Assembly (NCBI GenBank): GCA_002704345.1
Contig: PAGD01000015.1
Span: 18,844 to 26,691, forward strand
DNA: 7,848 nucleotides
Source of the DNA: Rhodobiaceae bacterium
Lineage (GTDB): Bacteria > Pseudomonadota > Alphaproteobacteria > MED-G09
Reading direction: 5' to 3'
Below the pieces are notes generated by a model. It worked only from the letters and a program-made list of their open reading frames with translations, did no database searches and was not told the DNA's origin. A program made the translations under genes and the position numbers. Every line of letters begins with the position of its first letter. The stretch's first letter is position 1. Positions 1 through 6,537 of this stretch are shown here, one piece after another.

Positions 1-897
1 GGCGGGTTACAAAAGTCTGATCTTATTATACTTGCCGGAAGACCAGCCATGGGTAAAACATCATTAGCATCAAATATAGCCTTTAATATTGCTAAGAAAT
101 TTAGCGATGAAATTAATAATAATGAAATGAATCCTTTGAAAGGAAATTTAGAGGAAAATAAATTTGGTGCAGTTGCATTTTTTTCTCTTGAAATGTCTGC
201 TGAACAGTTAAGTACAAGAATTATTTCTGATCAGGCCGGAGTGTCATCTAGTGATGTTAGACAAGGAAAAATTGATGAAAGAGAAATCAGTAATTATATG
301 AAAGTGGCTGAGGATCTTAAAAATGTACCTCTTTATATAGATCAAACTGGTGCTATACCAATTGGAGTTCTATCTTCTAGAGCAAGAAGATTATCAAGAA
401 CATTAAAACAAAAAAAACAAGATCTATCATTAATAGTTGTTGATTACCTTCAATTGGCAACAACAGGTTCTGATAAATACAGAGGTAATGTTGTTCAAGA
501 AATTTCTCAAATCACCCAAGGTCTAAAAGCTCTTGCTAAAGAATTAAATGTGCCTGTTATTGCTCTTTCACAATTATCAAGAAACGTTGAATCAAGAGAC
601 AACAAAAGACCACAATTATCTGACCTAAGAGACTCTGGAGCAATTGAGCAAGATGCAGATATAGTAATGTTTGTATACAGAGAGGAATATTACTTGAGGC
701 GTGACGAACCTGATGCTGGCACAGAACAACATATAGACTGGCAAAATAAAATGACTGAAGCTCATGGAAAAGCATCAGTTTTAATAGAAAAACACAGGCA
801 TGGAGCTGTTAAATCAGTAGATATGCAATTTACAGAAAAATTTACTAGATTCTCTGATCTTGCTCGTGATGAATTTATCCCAGAAAGAATGGAATAA
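1..897 (+). CDS. dnaB: Replicative DNA helicase DnaB, C-terminal part (5' end outside window)
   Basis: Hexameric helicase that unwinds DNA at the replication fork and recruits primase. The frame is open from base 1 and ends at TAA 895-897, leaving 298 residues of the RecA-like motor domain. The N-terminal primase-interacting domain and linker, roughly 170 residues in the family, lie outside the window. Seen: Walker A GRPAMGKT at bases 37-60, the FFSLEMS segment with the catalytic Glu (about 178-198), Walker B LIVVDYLQL (about 430-456), the SQLSRNVE and SDLRDSGAIEQDAD segments (about 568-660), and the EKHRHG hairpin with the Lys/Arg finger residues (about 787-804). The Met codon at 49 is inside Walker A and is not a start. 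A polar Asn/Glu/Lys-rich insert sits between Walker A and FFSLEM. The stop codon abuts the mlaE start codon, suggesting cotranscription. Family assignment is certain. Confidence 0.97.
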   Translation, partial: GGLQKSDLIILAGRPAMGKTSLASNIAFNIAKKFSDEINNNEMNPLKGNLEENKFGAVAFFSLEMSAEQLSTRIISDQAGVSSSDVRQGKIDEREISNYMKVAEDLKNVPLYIDQTGAIPIGVLSSRARRLSRTLKQKKQDLSLIVVDYLQLATTGSDKYRGNVVQEISQITQGLKALAKELNVPVIALSQLSRNVESRDNKRPQLSDLRDSGAIEQDADIVMFVYREEYYLRRDEPDAGTEQHIDWQNKMTEAHGKASVLIEKHRHGAVKSVDMQFTEKFTRFSDLARDEFIPERME

Positions 898-1674
898 ATG
901 GAAATGAAAATTTTAATTAATACTGGTTCATCTGTTATTGGTTTTTTTCAAGAAACAGGAAAAATTTCTGTATTTATTTTATATACAATTAAAGCTGCTT
1001 TTTCGAAATGGTACTTAAAAAATATTTTTACTCAACTAGTTATGATTGGTTACTTATCTCTACCAGTTGTTGCTCTAACTTCTTTCTTTACAGGTGGAGC
1101 ATTGGCAATACAGATATATTACGGTGGAAATCAATTTAATTCAGAAATTATTGTTTCATCAATAGTTGCTCTTGGAATAACAAGGGAACTAGGGCCGGTT
1201 CTAGGGGGAATAGTTGTTGCAGGAAGAGTTTCAGCTGCAATAGCAGCCGAACTAGGAACAATGAAAGTCACAGAACAAATTGATGCTTTAAAGACACTTT
1301 CAACAGATCCCTTCGAATATTTAGTATTACCTAGAGTTATTGCGGGAATTATAGCATTACCTATTTTAGTTGGTTTTGCTGATATTATAGGAATTATGGG
1401 AGGCTGGCTTGTGGGAGTTCAAAGTTTGGGATTTAATGGAACAGTTTATCTTCAAAATACAGAAATATTTCTTGATTCAAAGGATATAATCTCTGGCCTT
1501 ATTAAAGCCTCAGCATTTGGATTTATAATAACAATAATGGGATGTTATCATGGTTTTAACTCTAATGGAGGGGCGCAAGGTGTTGGTAAATCAACTATGA
1601 ATGCTGTTGTAAGTTCTTCAATATTGATACTCGCGACAAACTATATAATGACAAATCTTCTTTTTGCTTCTTAA
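898..1674 (+). CDS. mlaE: MlaE-type ABC transporter permease (phospholipid transport)
   Basis: Inner-membrane permease of the Mla-type (MCE) ABC transporter that moves phospholipids between inner and outer membranes to keep outer-membrane lipid asymmetry. The 258 residues match the usual family length. Seen: the MlaE core with ELGP at residues 97-100 followed by a long conserved block (108-131: AGR, SAAIAAELGTMKVTEQIDAL), several hydrophobic segments (about 45-75, 83-112, 143-172, 198-217, 233-255), and a C-terminal GCYHGFNSNGGAQGVG loop (215-230) typical of the family. The start at 898 directly follows the dnaB TAA; a second ATG at 904 is equally possible because the only Shine-Dalgarno-like bases (GGA 891-893) sit 4 nt from the first and 10 nt from the second. 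Its partner ATPase follows after 11 bp. No MlaD, MlaC or MlaB gene is in the window, so those partners must be elsewhere or absent. Confidence 0.93.
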   Translation: MEMKILINTGSSVIGFFQETGKISVFILYTIKAAFSKWYLKNIFTQLVMIGYLSLPVVALTSFFTGGALAIQIYYGGNQFNSEIIVSSIVALGITRELGPVLGGIVVAGRVSAAIAAELGTMKVTEQIDALKTLSTDPFEYLVLPRVIAGIIALPILVGFADIIGIMGGWLVGVQSLGFNGTVYLQNTEIFLDSKDIISGLIKASAFGFIITIMGCYHGFNSNGGAQGVGKSTMNAVVSSSILILATNYIMTNLLFAS

Positions 1675-1685
1675 TAGGTTTAATA

Positions 1686-2438
1686 ATGATTGAAATTCAA
1701 AATTTAAATAAAAGGTTTCATGATAATAATGTACTTAATGATTTGTGCATTAATATAAAAAAAGGTGAGTCAGCTGTTATAATTGGTCAATCAGGAACTG
1801 GTAAGTCCGTAATGCTTAAGTGCTTACTAGGCTTAATAAACCCTGATAGTGGCTCTATAAAAATAAATAACAAAGAAATTTTCGATAAAAACTTAAAGTA
1901 CATAAAAAAAAATAATTCTAATGTTGGAATGTTATTTCAAGGTGGCGCTCTCTTTGATAGTTTACCTATATGGAAAAATATAAGTTTTACAGACCTTCAA
2001 AAAAAAATATCTGAGAAAACATGTAGAATTAAGTCAGAACAAACACTTGAAAAAGTTGGCCTAGGATCTGAAGTATTAGACTTATTTCCATCCGAACTGT
2101 CAGGAGGCATGCAAAAAAGAGTTGCTCTAGCAAGGGCTATATTTCCTGAGCCTGATATTATCTTTTTTGATGAGCCGACGACCGGACTAGACCCTATTAC
2201 AGCAGATGTTATAAATAATTTGATTATTGAGAGAGTTAAAGAACTTGGCGCAACCGCTCTTACCATTACACATGATATGGCAAGCGCCAGAACGATAGCT
2301 AGTAAAATATATATGCTGCATGCAGGCAATATAATATGGGACGGTAATGTTAATGAACTAGAAACAACTGATAACAAATTTATTTTACAATTTATCAAAG
2401 GTGAGTCAATTGGGCCAATCGAGCTTCAAAATAATTAG
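1686..2438 (+). CDS. mlaF: MlaF-type ABC transporter ATP-binding protein
   Basis: Cytoplasmic ATPase that drives the MlaE permease in phospholipid transport. 250 residues, normal for the family. Seen in order: Walker A GQSGTGKS (34-41), Q-loop MLFQGGALFDSLP (82-94, Gln85), ABC signature LSGGMQKRVALARAI (138-152), Walker B IIFFDEP (158-164) with catalytic Glu163, D-loop GLDP (167-170), and H-switch THD (195-197, His196). The GGALFDSLPIWKN stretch after the Q-loop is characteristic of MlaF and related MCE-system ATPases rather than import or drug-export ATPases. Start at ATG 1686 is preceded by AGG at 1676-1678, 7 nt upstream; stop is TAG. The gene contains two runs of nine A (1904-1912 and 1999-2007), both in the AT-rich parts between motifs, and the frame is intact across both. 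Confidence 0.94.
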   Translation: MIEIQNLNKRFHDNNVLNDLCINIKKGESAVIIGQSGTGKSVMLKCLLGLINPDSGSIKINNKEIFDKNLKYIKKNNSNVGMLFQGGALFDSLPIWKNISFTDLQKKISEKTCRIKSEQTLEKVGLGSEVLDLFPSELSGGMQKRVALARAIFPEPDIIFFDEPTTGLDPITADVINNLIIERVKELGATALTITHDMASARTIASKIYMLHAGNIIWDGNVNELETTDNKFILQFIKGESIGPIELQNN

Positions 2439-2486
2439 TTATAGTAATTTACGAAATAAACATTTAATTATAGTTATCTTTTAATG

Positions 2487-2492
2487 AAGAGA
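2487..2492 (+). promoter_or_regulatory. Ribosome binding site of cvpA (AAGAGA)
   Basis: Purine-rich AAGAGA lies 5 nt before the ATG at 2498 and supports that start. It sits in the 59-bp gap between mlaF and cvpA (2439-2497), the longest non-coding stretch in the window, which is otherwise plain A/T-rich sequence. Confidence 0.6.
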
Positions 2493-2497
2493 TATAT

Positions 2498-3055
2498 ATG
2501 GATATTAATTGGCTAGATATAATTTTACTTTCATCGATGTTAATATCGGGTTTGTTAGCCTTAACCCAAGGTTTTATTAAAGAAGTATTATCTCTTATAG
2601 GATGGATAATATCATTTATTTCCGTAACTATATTAATGCCTGAGGCTGGTAAATTTTTAAGACCCTTTATAGAGTCAGAAGCATTATCTGATTTAATTAC
2701 AATAGCATTAATTTTTATTATAACCCTTATGATTTGGCGAGTTATTAGCTTAATGATAATCAAGTTATTTAAAATTACATCAATAAACTATATTGATCGT
2801 ATTTTAGGTTTTATTTTTGGGATTCTAAGAATTTATATTCTATTACTAATAGTATTCGCAATTCTTATTCTTCCATTAGAAGATGCTGAAAGACCTAATT
2901 ATATTAAATTCTCCTCTGTTTCACCCATAATTGAAAAATCAGTTAATTTAACTCTTAATAATATCCCTCAATTGAAATATTATATTTCTAGAGGACAAGA
3001 ATCTTCTTCAGAGATTATTAATCCTGAGGAAAGTGATATTAACCAAAATGAATAA
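2498..3055 (+). CDS. cvpA: CvpA family membrane protein
   Basis: Small inner-membrane protein of the CvpA family (named for colicin V production in E. coli, where it lies upstream of purF); its molecular role is not settled. 185 residues with four predicted membrane segments by hydrophobicity (about 6-22, 29-47, 66-90 and 103-126). Family hallmarks seen: the N-terminal DIILL...GFIKEVLSLIGWIISF pattern (residues 7-40, where Gly25, Lys28/Glu29 and Gly35-Trp36 are the key positions) and DRILGFIFGILR (100-111) in the last helix. The polar tail (about 127-185) is rich in Ser, Asn and Glu, and probably disordered at its end. The Shine-Dalgarno sequence AAGAGA favours ATG 2498. The last codons overlap the purF start, so translation of cvpA and purF is probably coupled. 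The cvpA-purF linkage is widespread in proteobacteria. Confidence 0.9.
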   Translation: MDINWLDIILLSSMLISGLLALTQGFIKEVLSLIGWIISFISVTILMPEAGKFLRPFIESEALSDLITIALIFIITLMIWRVISLMIIKLFKITSINYIDRILGFIFGILRIYILLLIVFAILILPLEDAERPNYIKFSSVSPIIEKSVNLTLNNIPQLKYYISRGQESSSEIINPEESDINQNE

Positions 3056-4517
3056 AAAAAATAGCAATATGGAAGAAGATAAGCTTCATGAAGAATGTGG
3101 TGTTTTTGGAGTCTACAATCATCCCGATGCTGCTGCTTTAACAGCCCTAGGCCTTCATGCTCTTCAACATAGAGGCCAAGAGGCTGCTGGAATAGTGACA
3201 TTTGACGGGGAAAGATTCTTATCAGAAAAACACTTGGGACTTGTAAGCGATCACTTTTCAAGACCTTCAGTAATAAAAAGACTAGAAGGAAACAATAGTG
3301 TTGGTCACAATAGATATTCTACAACAGGCGGAACTGTTCATAGAAATATCCAGCCATTATTTGCTGATCTATGGGGTGGAGGGTTTGCAATTGCTCATAA
3401 TGGAAACTTAACCAACGCATTATCTCTAAGGTATGATCTAGTAAAAAATGGATCAATTTTTCAATCAACCTCTGATACTGAAACTATTCTTCAGCTTGTT
3501 GCCAAGTCAAAAGCCGATAGAACTATAAAACGATTAGTTGATGCACTAATACAAATAGAAGGTGCTTATTCATTAGTAATCTTAACAAATAAAAAATTAA
3601 TAGGCGCCAGAGATCCTTTTGGTATTAGGCCATTAGTTCTAGGGAAGTTGGATGGTGCATATATACTTTGTTCAGAAACTTGTGCGCTAGATATTATAAG
3701 CGCTGAATTCATAAGAGAAATAAATCCTGGTGAAGTTGTTATTATTACAGAGGAAGGAATTGAGAGTATTAATCCATTTACCAAAACACAATCAAGGCCA
3801 GATCTTTTTGAATATATTTATTTTTCAAGACCTGATTCAGTCCTTGATGGAAAATCAGTTTATGATTGTCGGAAATCTTTTGGAAAAGTTTTAGCAAAAG
3901 AATTTCCTATAAATGCAGATATTGTTGTACCAGTCCCAGATTCTGGAGTTCCCGCAGCATTAGGTTTTTCTGAAGAGTCAAAAATACCATTTGAATTGGC
4001 TATTATTAGGAATCATTATGTTGGAAGAACTTTTATCCAACCAACACAATCTTCTCGTCACTCTAAAGTTAAAATGAAACATAATCCAAATAGAAGTTCA
4101 GTCGAAGGTAAGAAAATAATACTTATTGATGATAGTATTGTAAGAGGTACAACATCAGTAAAAATTGTTCAACTAATGAGAGATGCTGGGGCTAAAGAGG
4201 TCCATCTCAGAATTGCTTGCCCACCTATAATGTTTCCTGATTTCTATGGTATAGATACACCTGAGACAGAACAATTACTTGCCGCAAACCATAATCTTGA
4301 TGATATGTGTAATTTTATTGGCGCTGATAGTCTTGGATTCCTATCTTTAGACGGTCTATATAAGGCTATGGGCTACCCAAAAGGAAGAGATAACCAAAAC
4401 CCGCAATTCACTGATCACTGCTTTACCGGTGATTATCCAACAGATCTTAAAGATTATAACGATAAAAATCTTCAAGAACAGTTATCGCTTTTATCTGATA
4501 ATGAAGCCTCTACCTAA
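3048..4517 (+). CDS. purF: Amidophosphoribosyltransferase (glutamine PRPP amidotransferase)
   Basis: Catalyses the first committed step of purine synthesis: PRPP plus glutamine gives 5-phosphoribosylamine and glutamate. 489 residues from ATG 3048. N-terminal glutaminase domain (Ntn hydrolase): nucleophile Cys17 in EECGVFGV, which implies removal of a 16-residue propeptide, then HNRYSTTG (87-94), HNGN (117-120) and DPFGIRPL (189-196). C-terminal phosphoribosyltransferase domain: PRPP loop IILIDDSIVRGTTS (357-370, Asp361-Asp362). Of the four cysteines that hold the 4Fe-4S cluster in B. subtilis PurF, Cys212 and Cys458 have counterparts, but the other two positions appear to be Asp398 and Thr455. 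Start choice: ATG 3048 overlaps cvpA by 8 bp. GTG 3033 lies only 2 nt after GAGGA, too close. ATG 3069 would leave a 9-residue propeptide and is a real alternative. No start has a well-placed Shine-Dalgarno sequence; coupling to cvpA translation is likely. Confidence 0.97.
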   Translation: MNKKNSNMEEDKLHEECGVFGVYNHPDAAALTALGLHALQHRGQEAAGIVTFDGERFLSEKHLGLVSDHFSRPSVIKRLEGNNSVGHNRYSTTGGTVHRNIQPLFADLWGGGFAIAHNGNLTNALSLRYDLVKNGSIFQSTSDTETILQLVAKSKADRTIKRLVDALIQIEGAYSLVILTNKKLIGARDPFGIRPLVLGKLDGAYILCSETCALDIISAEFIREINPGEVVIITEEGIESINPFTKTQSRPDLFEYIYFSRPDSVLDGKSVYDCRKSFGKVLAKEFPINADIVVPVPDSGVPAALGFSEESKIPFELAIIRNHYVGRTFIQPTQSSRHSKVKMKHNPNRSSVEGKKIILIDDSIVRGTTSVKIVQLMRDAGAKEVHLRIACPPIMFPDFYGIDTPETEQLLAANHNLDDMCNFIGADSLGFLSLDGLYKAMGYPKGRDNQNPQFTDHCFTGDYPTDLKDYNDKNLQEQLSLLSDNEAST

Positions 4518-4519
4518 TT

Positions 4520-5191
4520 ATGCAAAAGGACATGAAAAATAAAATTGCGCTTATTACAGGTGCATCAAGAGGATTAGGCCGCTCTGTGGCAAAGTCTTTG
4601 GCAAAAAAAGGTGTTGAATTAATCCTTGTTGCCAGAACTATTAGCGCACTTGAAGAACTAGATGATGAAATAAAATCACTCGGATCAAAATCAACTATTG
4701 TTCCTATGGATCTAGAGGATAACGATTCAATTGATGTTCTTGGAGGAGAAATTCATAAAAAATGGGGAAAATTAGATATTTTAGTTAGTAGCGCAGCTAC
4801 GGTTGGTGAAATCACTCCAGTATCACACTTAGATCCAAAAATATGGAATAAAGTAATAAATTTAAACCTTAGTGTTAACTTTAGATTAATAAGATCCTTT
4901 GAACCTTTATTAAAAAATTCAAGTCAATCTTACGCTATATTTGTATCGGATAATAATTCTAAATCAATAAAGCCATTTTGGGCTCCATATAATATATCAA
5001 AATTAGGTTTAGAAAATCTAATTAAAATATGGAAAAAAGAAATCGAGAGGACAAATATTAAAGCTATTATATTTGAGCCAGGAGATATGAAAACAGCAAT
5101 GAGAGCAAGTTTTATGCCAGGTGAGAATAATAAAAATCTAAATAACCCTGAGGATATTTCAGAAAAAATAATTGATTTGATTAAATTTTAA
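4520..5191 (+). CDS. Short-chain dehydrogenase/reductase (SDR), substrate unknown
   Basis: Rossmann-fold NAD(P)-dependent oxidoreductase of the classical SDR type; 223 residues, slightly short of the usual 250. Seen: nucleotide-binding TGASRGLG (13-20), Arg39 in VART after the second strand (suggesting NADPH preference), Asn116, and the YxxxK pair Tyr157/Lys161 (YNISK). Odd: the NNAG structural motif reads SSAA (90-93), and the residue 13 before the catalytic Tyr, normally Ser, is Asp144 with Ser143 next to it. Activity may be altered or lost. The PGDMKTAMRA...MPGE segment (187-202) resembles the SDR commonly found downstream of purF in alphaproteobacteria, whose role I do not know. It begins 2 bp after the purF stop, so it is almost certainly cotranscribed. 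ATG 4532 is an alternative start (MKNKIALITG), but AAGGA ends only 1 nt before it. The substrate cannot be named. Confidence 0.88.
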   Translation: MQKDMKNKIALITGASRGLGRSVAKSLAKKGVELILVARTISALEELDDEIKSLGSKSTIVPMDLEDNDSIDVLGGEIHKKWGKLDILVSSAATVGEITPVSHLDPKIWNKVINLNLSVNFRLIRSFEPLLKNSSQSYAIFVSDNNSKSIKPFWAPYNISKLGLENLIKIWKKEIERTNIKAIIFEPGDMKTAMRASFMPGENNKNLNNPEDISEKIIDLIKF

Positions 5192-5198
5192 CATAAGG

Positions 5199-6527
5199 TT
5201 ACTTGGAATATGGATTTTTCGATCCCTTAATCTCCAAACGAATAGTAACACCCTCAAACCCAAATTCTTTTCTTATCTCATTTATTAGATAGCGTTTATA
5301 TGACTCTTTTATAAAGTCTGGATGATTGGTGAAAATGACAAAAGATGGAGGCTTAGAGCTAATTTGAGTTATATATTTTATCTTAACTTGTCTCCCATTT
5401 TTATTTGGATGAGGGTGTTTTAACGAAACACTATCTAAAAAATTATTAAGATCAGATGTTCCCAATTTCCTCTCACTAATAAAGCTTATCTCTTTTAAAG
5501 AATCCATCATCTTATCAATACCTTTACCTGTTTGAGCTGATATATAAGACGTCTTTATTTTACCAAGCTGTGGTAGAAATTCCTCTATCTTCTCTTCAAT
5601 TTGGTTTTTAAGTATTTTTTTGTTACTAACCATATCCCATTTATTAATAACTATTAGAAAAGGCTTTCCCTCTTTCTCTATAAGATTAGAAATATTTGCA
5701 TCTTGTTTTTCAAATCCTCGCAAAGCATCAATCATAAGAATTGCAATCTCAGAATTTTCAGTTGCACTCAATGAACTCATTACAGATAATTTCTCCGCAT
5801 GATCAATAACCTTTGACTTTCTTCTAATACCTGCGGTATCCCAAATTTGATACTTAGAAGATTTCCACTGAAAGTATATTGGAACAGAGTCCCTAGTTAA
5901 ACCTGCCTCAGGACCGACAATCTGTCTATCTTCACCTATTAATTGATTTATTAGAGTAGATTTTCCTGAATTAGGTCTTCCTAAAATTGTAATTTTTTTA
6001 TGAGTATCATCTTTTTTATTTTCACAAAGTTCGTTGTTAGAAATTTCTTTTACTGATTGAAGTAAGTCACCTATTCCAAGATTATGTTCCGAAGAAATTA
6101 AAACAGGATTTCCAAACCCTAGAGATAAGCTCTCGATTTCTCCCTGTTTTAAAGCAACCCCTTCACATTTATTGGCTACAAGAATAACCTTTTTTCCACT
6201 TTTCCTAATAAGAGAAGCTAAAGATAGATCATCTGATGTGAGGTTAGCTCTTGCATCTATTACAAATAAAAGAATTGTAGCTTTGTCAATTGCTTTTATC
6301 GAAGATAACTTAGTTATTCGTGAAATATTATCCGATGATAAATCTTCAATTCCAGCCGTATCAATTAAATCATATGAATGATCGCCTACCTCTAAAGACT
6401 CAACCCTATAATCCCTAGTAATACCAGGTTCATTAGCTACTAACGCTAGCCTCTTCCCTATCAATCGATTAAAAAGAGTTGATTTACCAACATTTGGTCT
6501 TCCTATTATAGCCAATACATCTGACAT
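5199..6527 (-). CDS. der: Ribosome biogenesis GTPase Der (EngA)
   Basis: Essential GTPase with two tandem G domains that acts in assembly of the 50S ribosomal subunit. 442 residues, within the family range. First G domain: GRPNVGKST (9-17), the GITRD switch segment (35-39), DTAG (56-59) and NKCEG (119-123, where the usual Asp of NKxD is Glu, a variant I recall from other Der proteins). Second G domain: GRPNSGKST (183-191), GLTRD (209-213), DTAGIRRKSK (230-239), NKWD (295-298) and SAQTGKG (330-336). C-terminal KH-like domain from about residue 355 to the end, with HPHP (371-374) and the closing LEIKGSKNPY segment. The ATG at 6527-6525 is preceded by a good Shine-Dalgarno sequence. It lies 8 bp downstream of bamB on the same strand, the same order as in E. 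coli. Its 3' end converges on the SDR gene. Confidence 0.97.
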   Translation of the reverse strand: MSDVLAIIGRPNVGKSTLFNRLIGKRLALVANEPGITRDYRVESLEVGDHSYDLIDTAGIEDLSSDNISRITKLSSIKAIDKATILLFVIDARANLTSDDLSLASLIRKSGKKVILVANKCEGVALKQGEIESLSLGFGNPVLISSEHNLGIGDLLQSVKEISNNELCENKKDDTHKKITILGRPNSGKSTLINQLIGEDRQIVGPEAGLTRDSVPIYFQWKSSKYQIWDTAGIRRKSKVIDHAEKLSVMSSLSATENSEIAILMIDALRGFEKQDANISNLIEKEGKPFLIVINKWDMVSNKKILKNQIEEKIEEFLPQLGKIKTSYISAQTGKGIDKMMDSLKEISFISERKLGTSDLNNFLDSVSLKHPHPNKNGRQVKIKYITQISSKPPSFVIFTNHPDFIKESYKRYLINEIRKEFGFEGVTIRLEIKGSKNPYSK

Positions 6528-6531
6528 TATT

Positions 6532-6537
6532 TCTCTT
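6532..6537 (-). promoter_or_regulatory. Ribosome binding site of der (AAGAGA)
   Basis: Read on the minus strand, AAGAGA lies 4 nt before the der ATG. Its first two bases are the last two bases of the bamB TAA stop (6538-6536), so terminating bamB ribosomes sit on the der initiation site; translational coupling is likely. It fixes the der start. Confidence 0.65.

Noticed and set aside
49..51. ATG as the start of dnaB
   Set aside because: It is the Met inside Walker A (GRPAMGKT). The frame is open from base 1 with matching helicase sequence, so the gene is simply cut by the window edge.
1997..2398. Open frame of 133 codons on the minus strand inside mlaF
   Set aside because: It lies wholly antisense to a well-conserved ABC ATPase, resembles no family I know, and is Ser/Ile-rich as expected from a shadow frame.
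2448..2474. Possible sigma-70 promoter before cvpA: TTTACG (2448-2453) and TATAGT (2469-2474)
   Set aside because: The spacing is 15 bp rather than about 17, and such matches arise often by chance in AT-rich sequence. The gap is long enough to hold a promoter, but these bases alone do not prove one.
2464..3261. Minus-strand open frames opposite cvpA and the purF start (2464-2763 and 2980-3261)
   Set aside because: Both overlap conserved genes, lack recognisable motifs or ribosome binding sites, and have composition expected of antisense frames.
5212..5225. Small inverted repeat GGAT/ATCC as a terminator for the convergent operons
   Set aside because: Only four base pairs, located inside the der coding region, with no adjoining T tract downstream in either direction that would make an intrinsic terminator.
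5620..6381. Plus-strand open frames opposite der (5620-5802 and 6172-6381)
   Set aside because: Short, antisense to conserved GTPase motifs, and without family resemblance.
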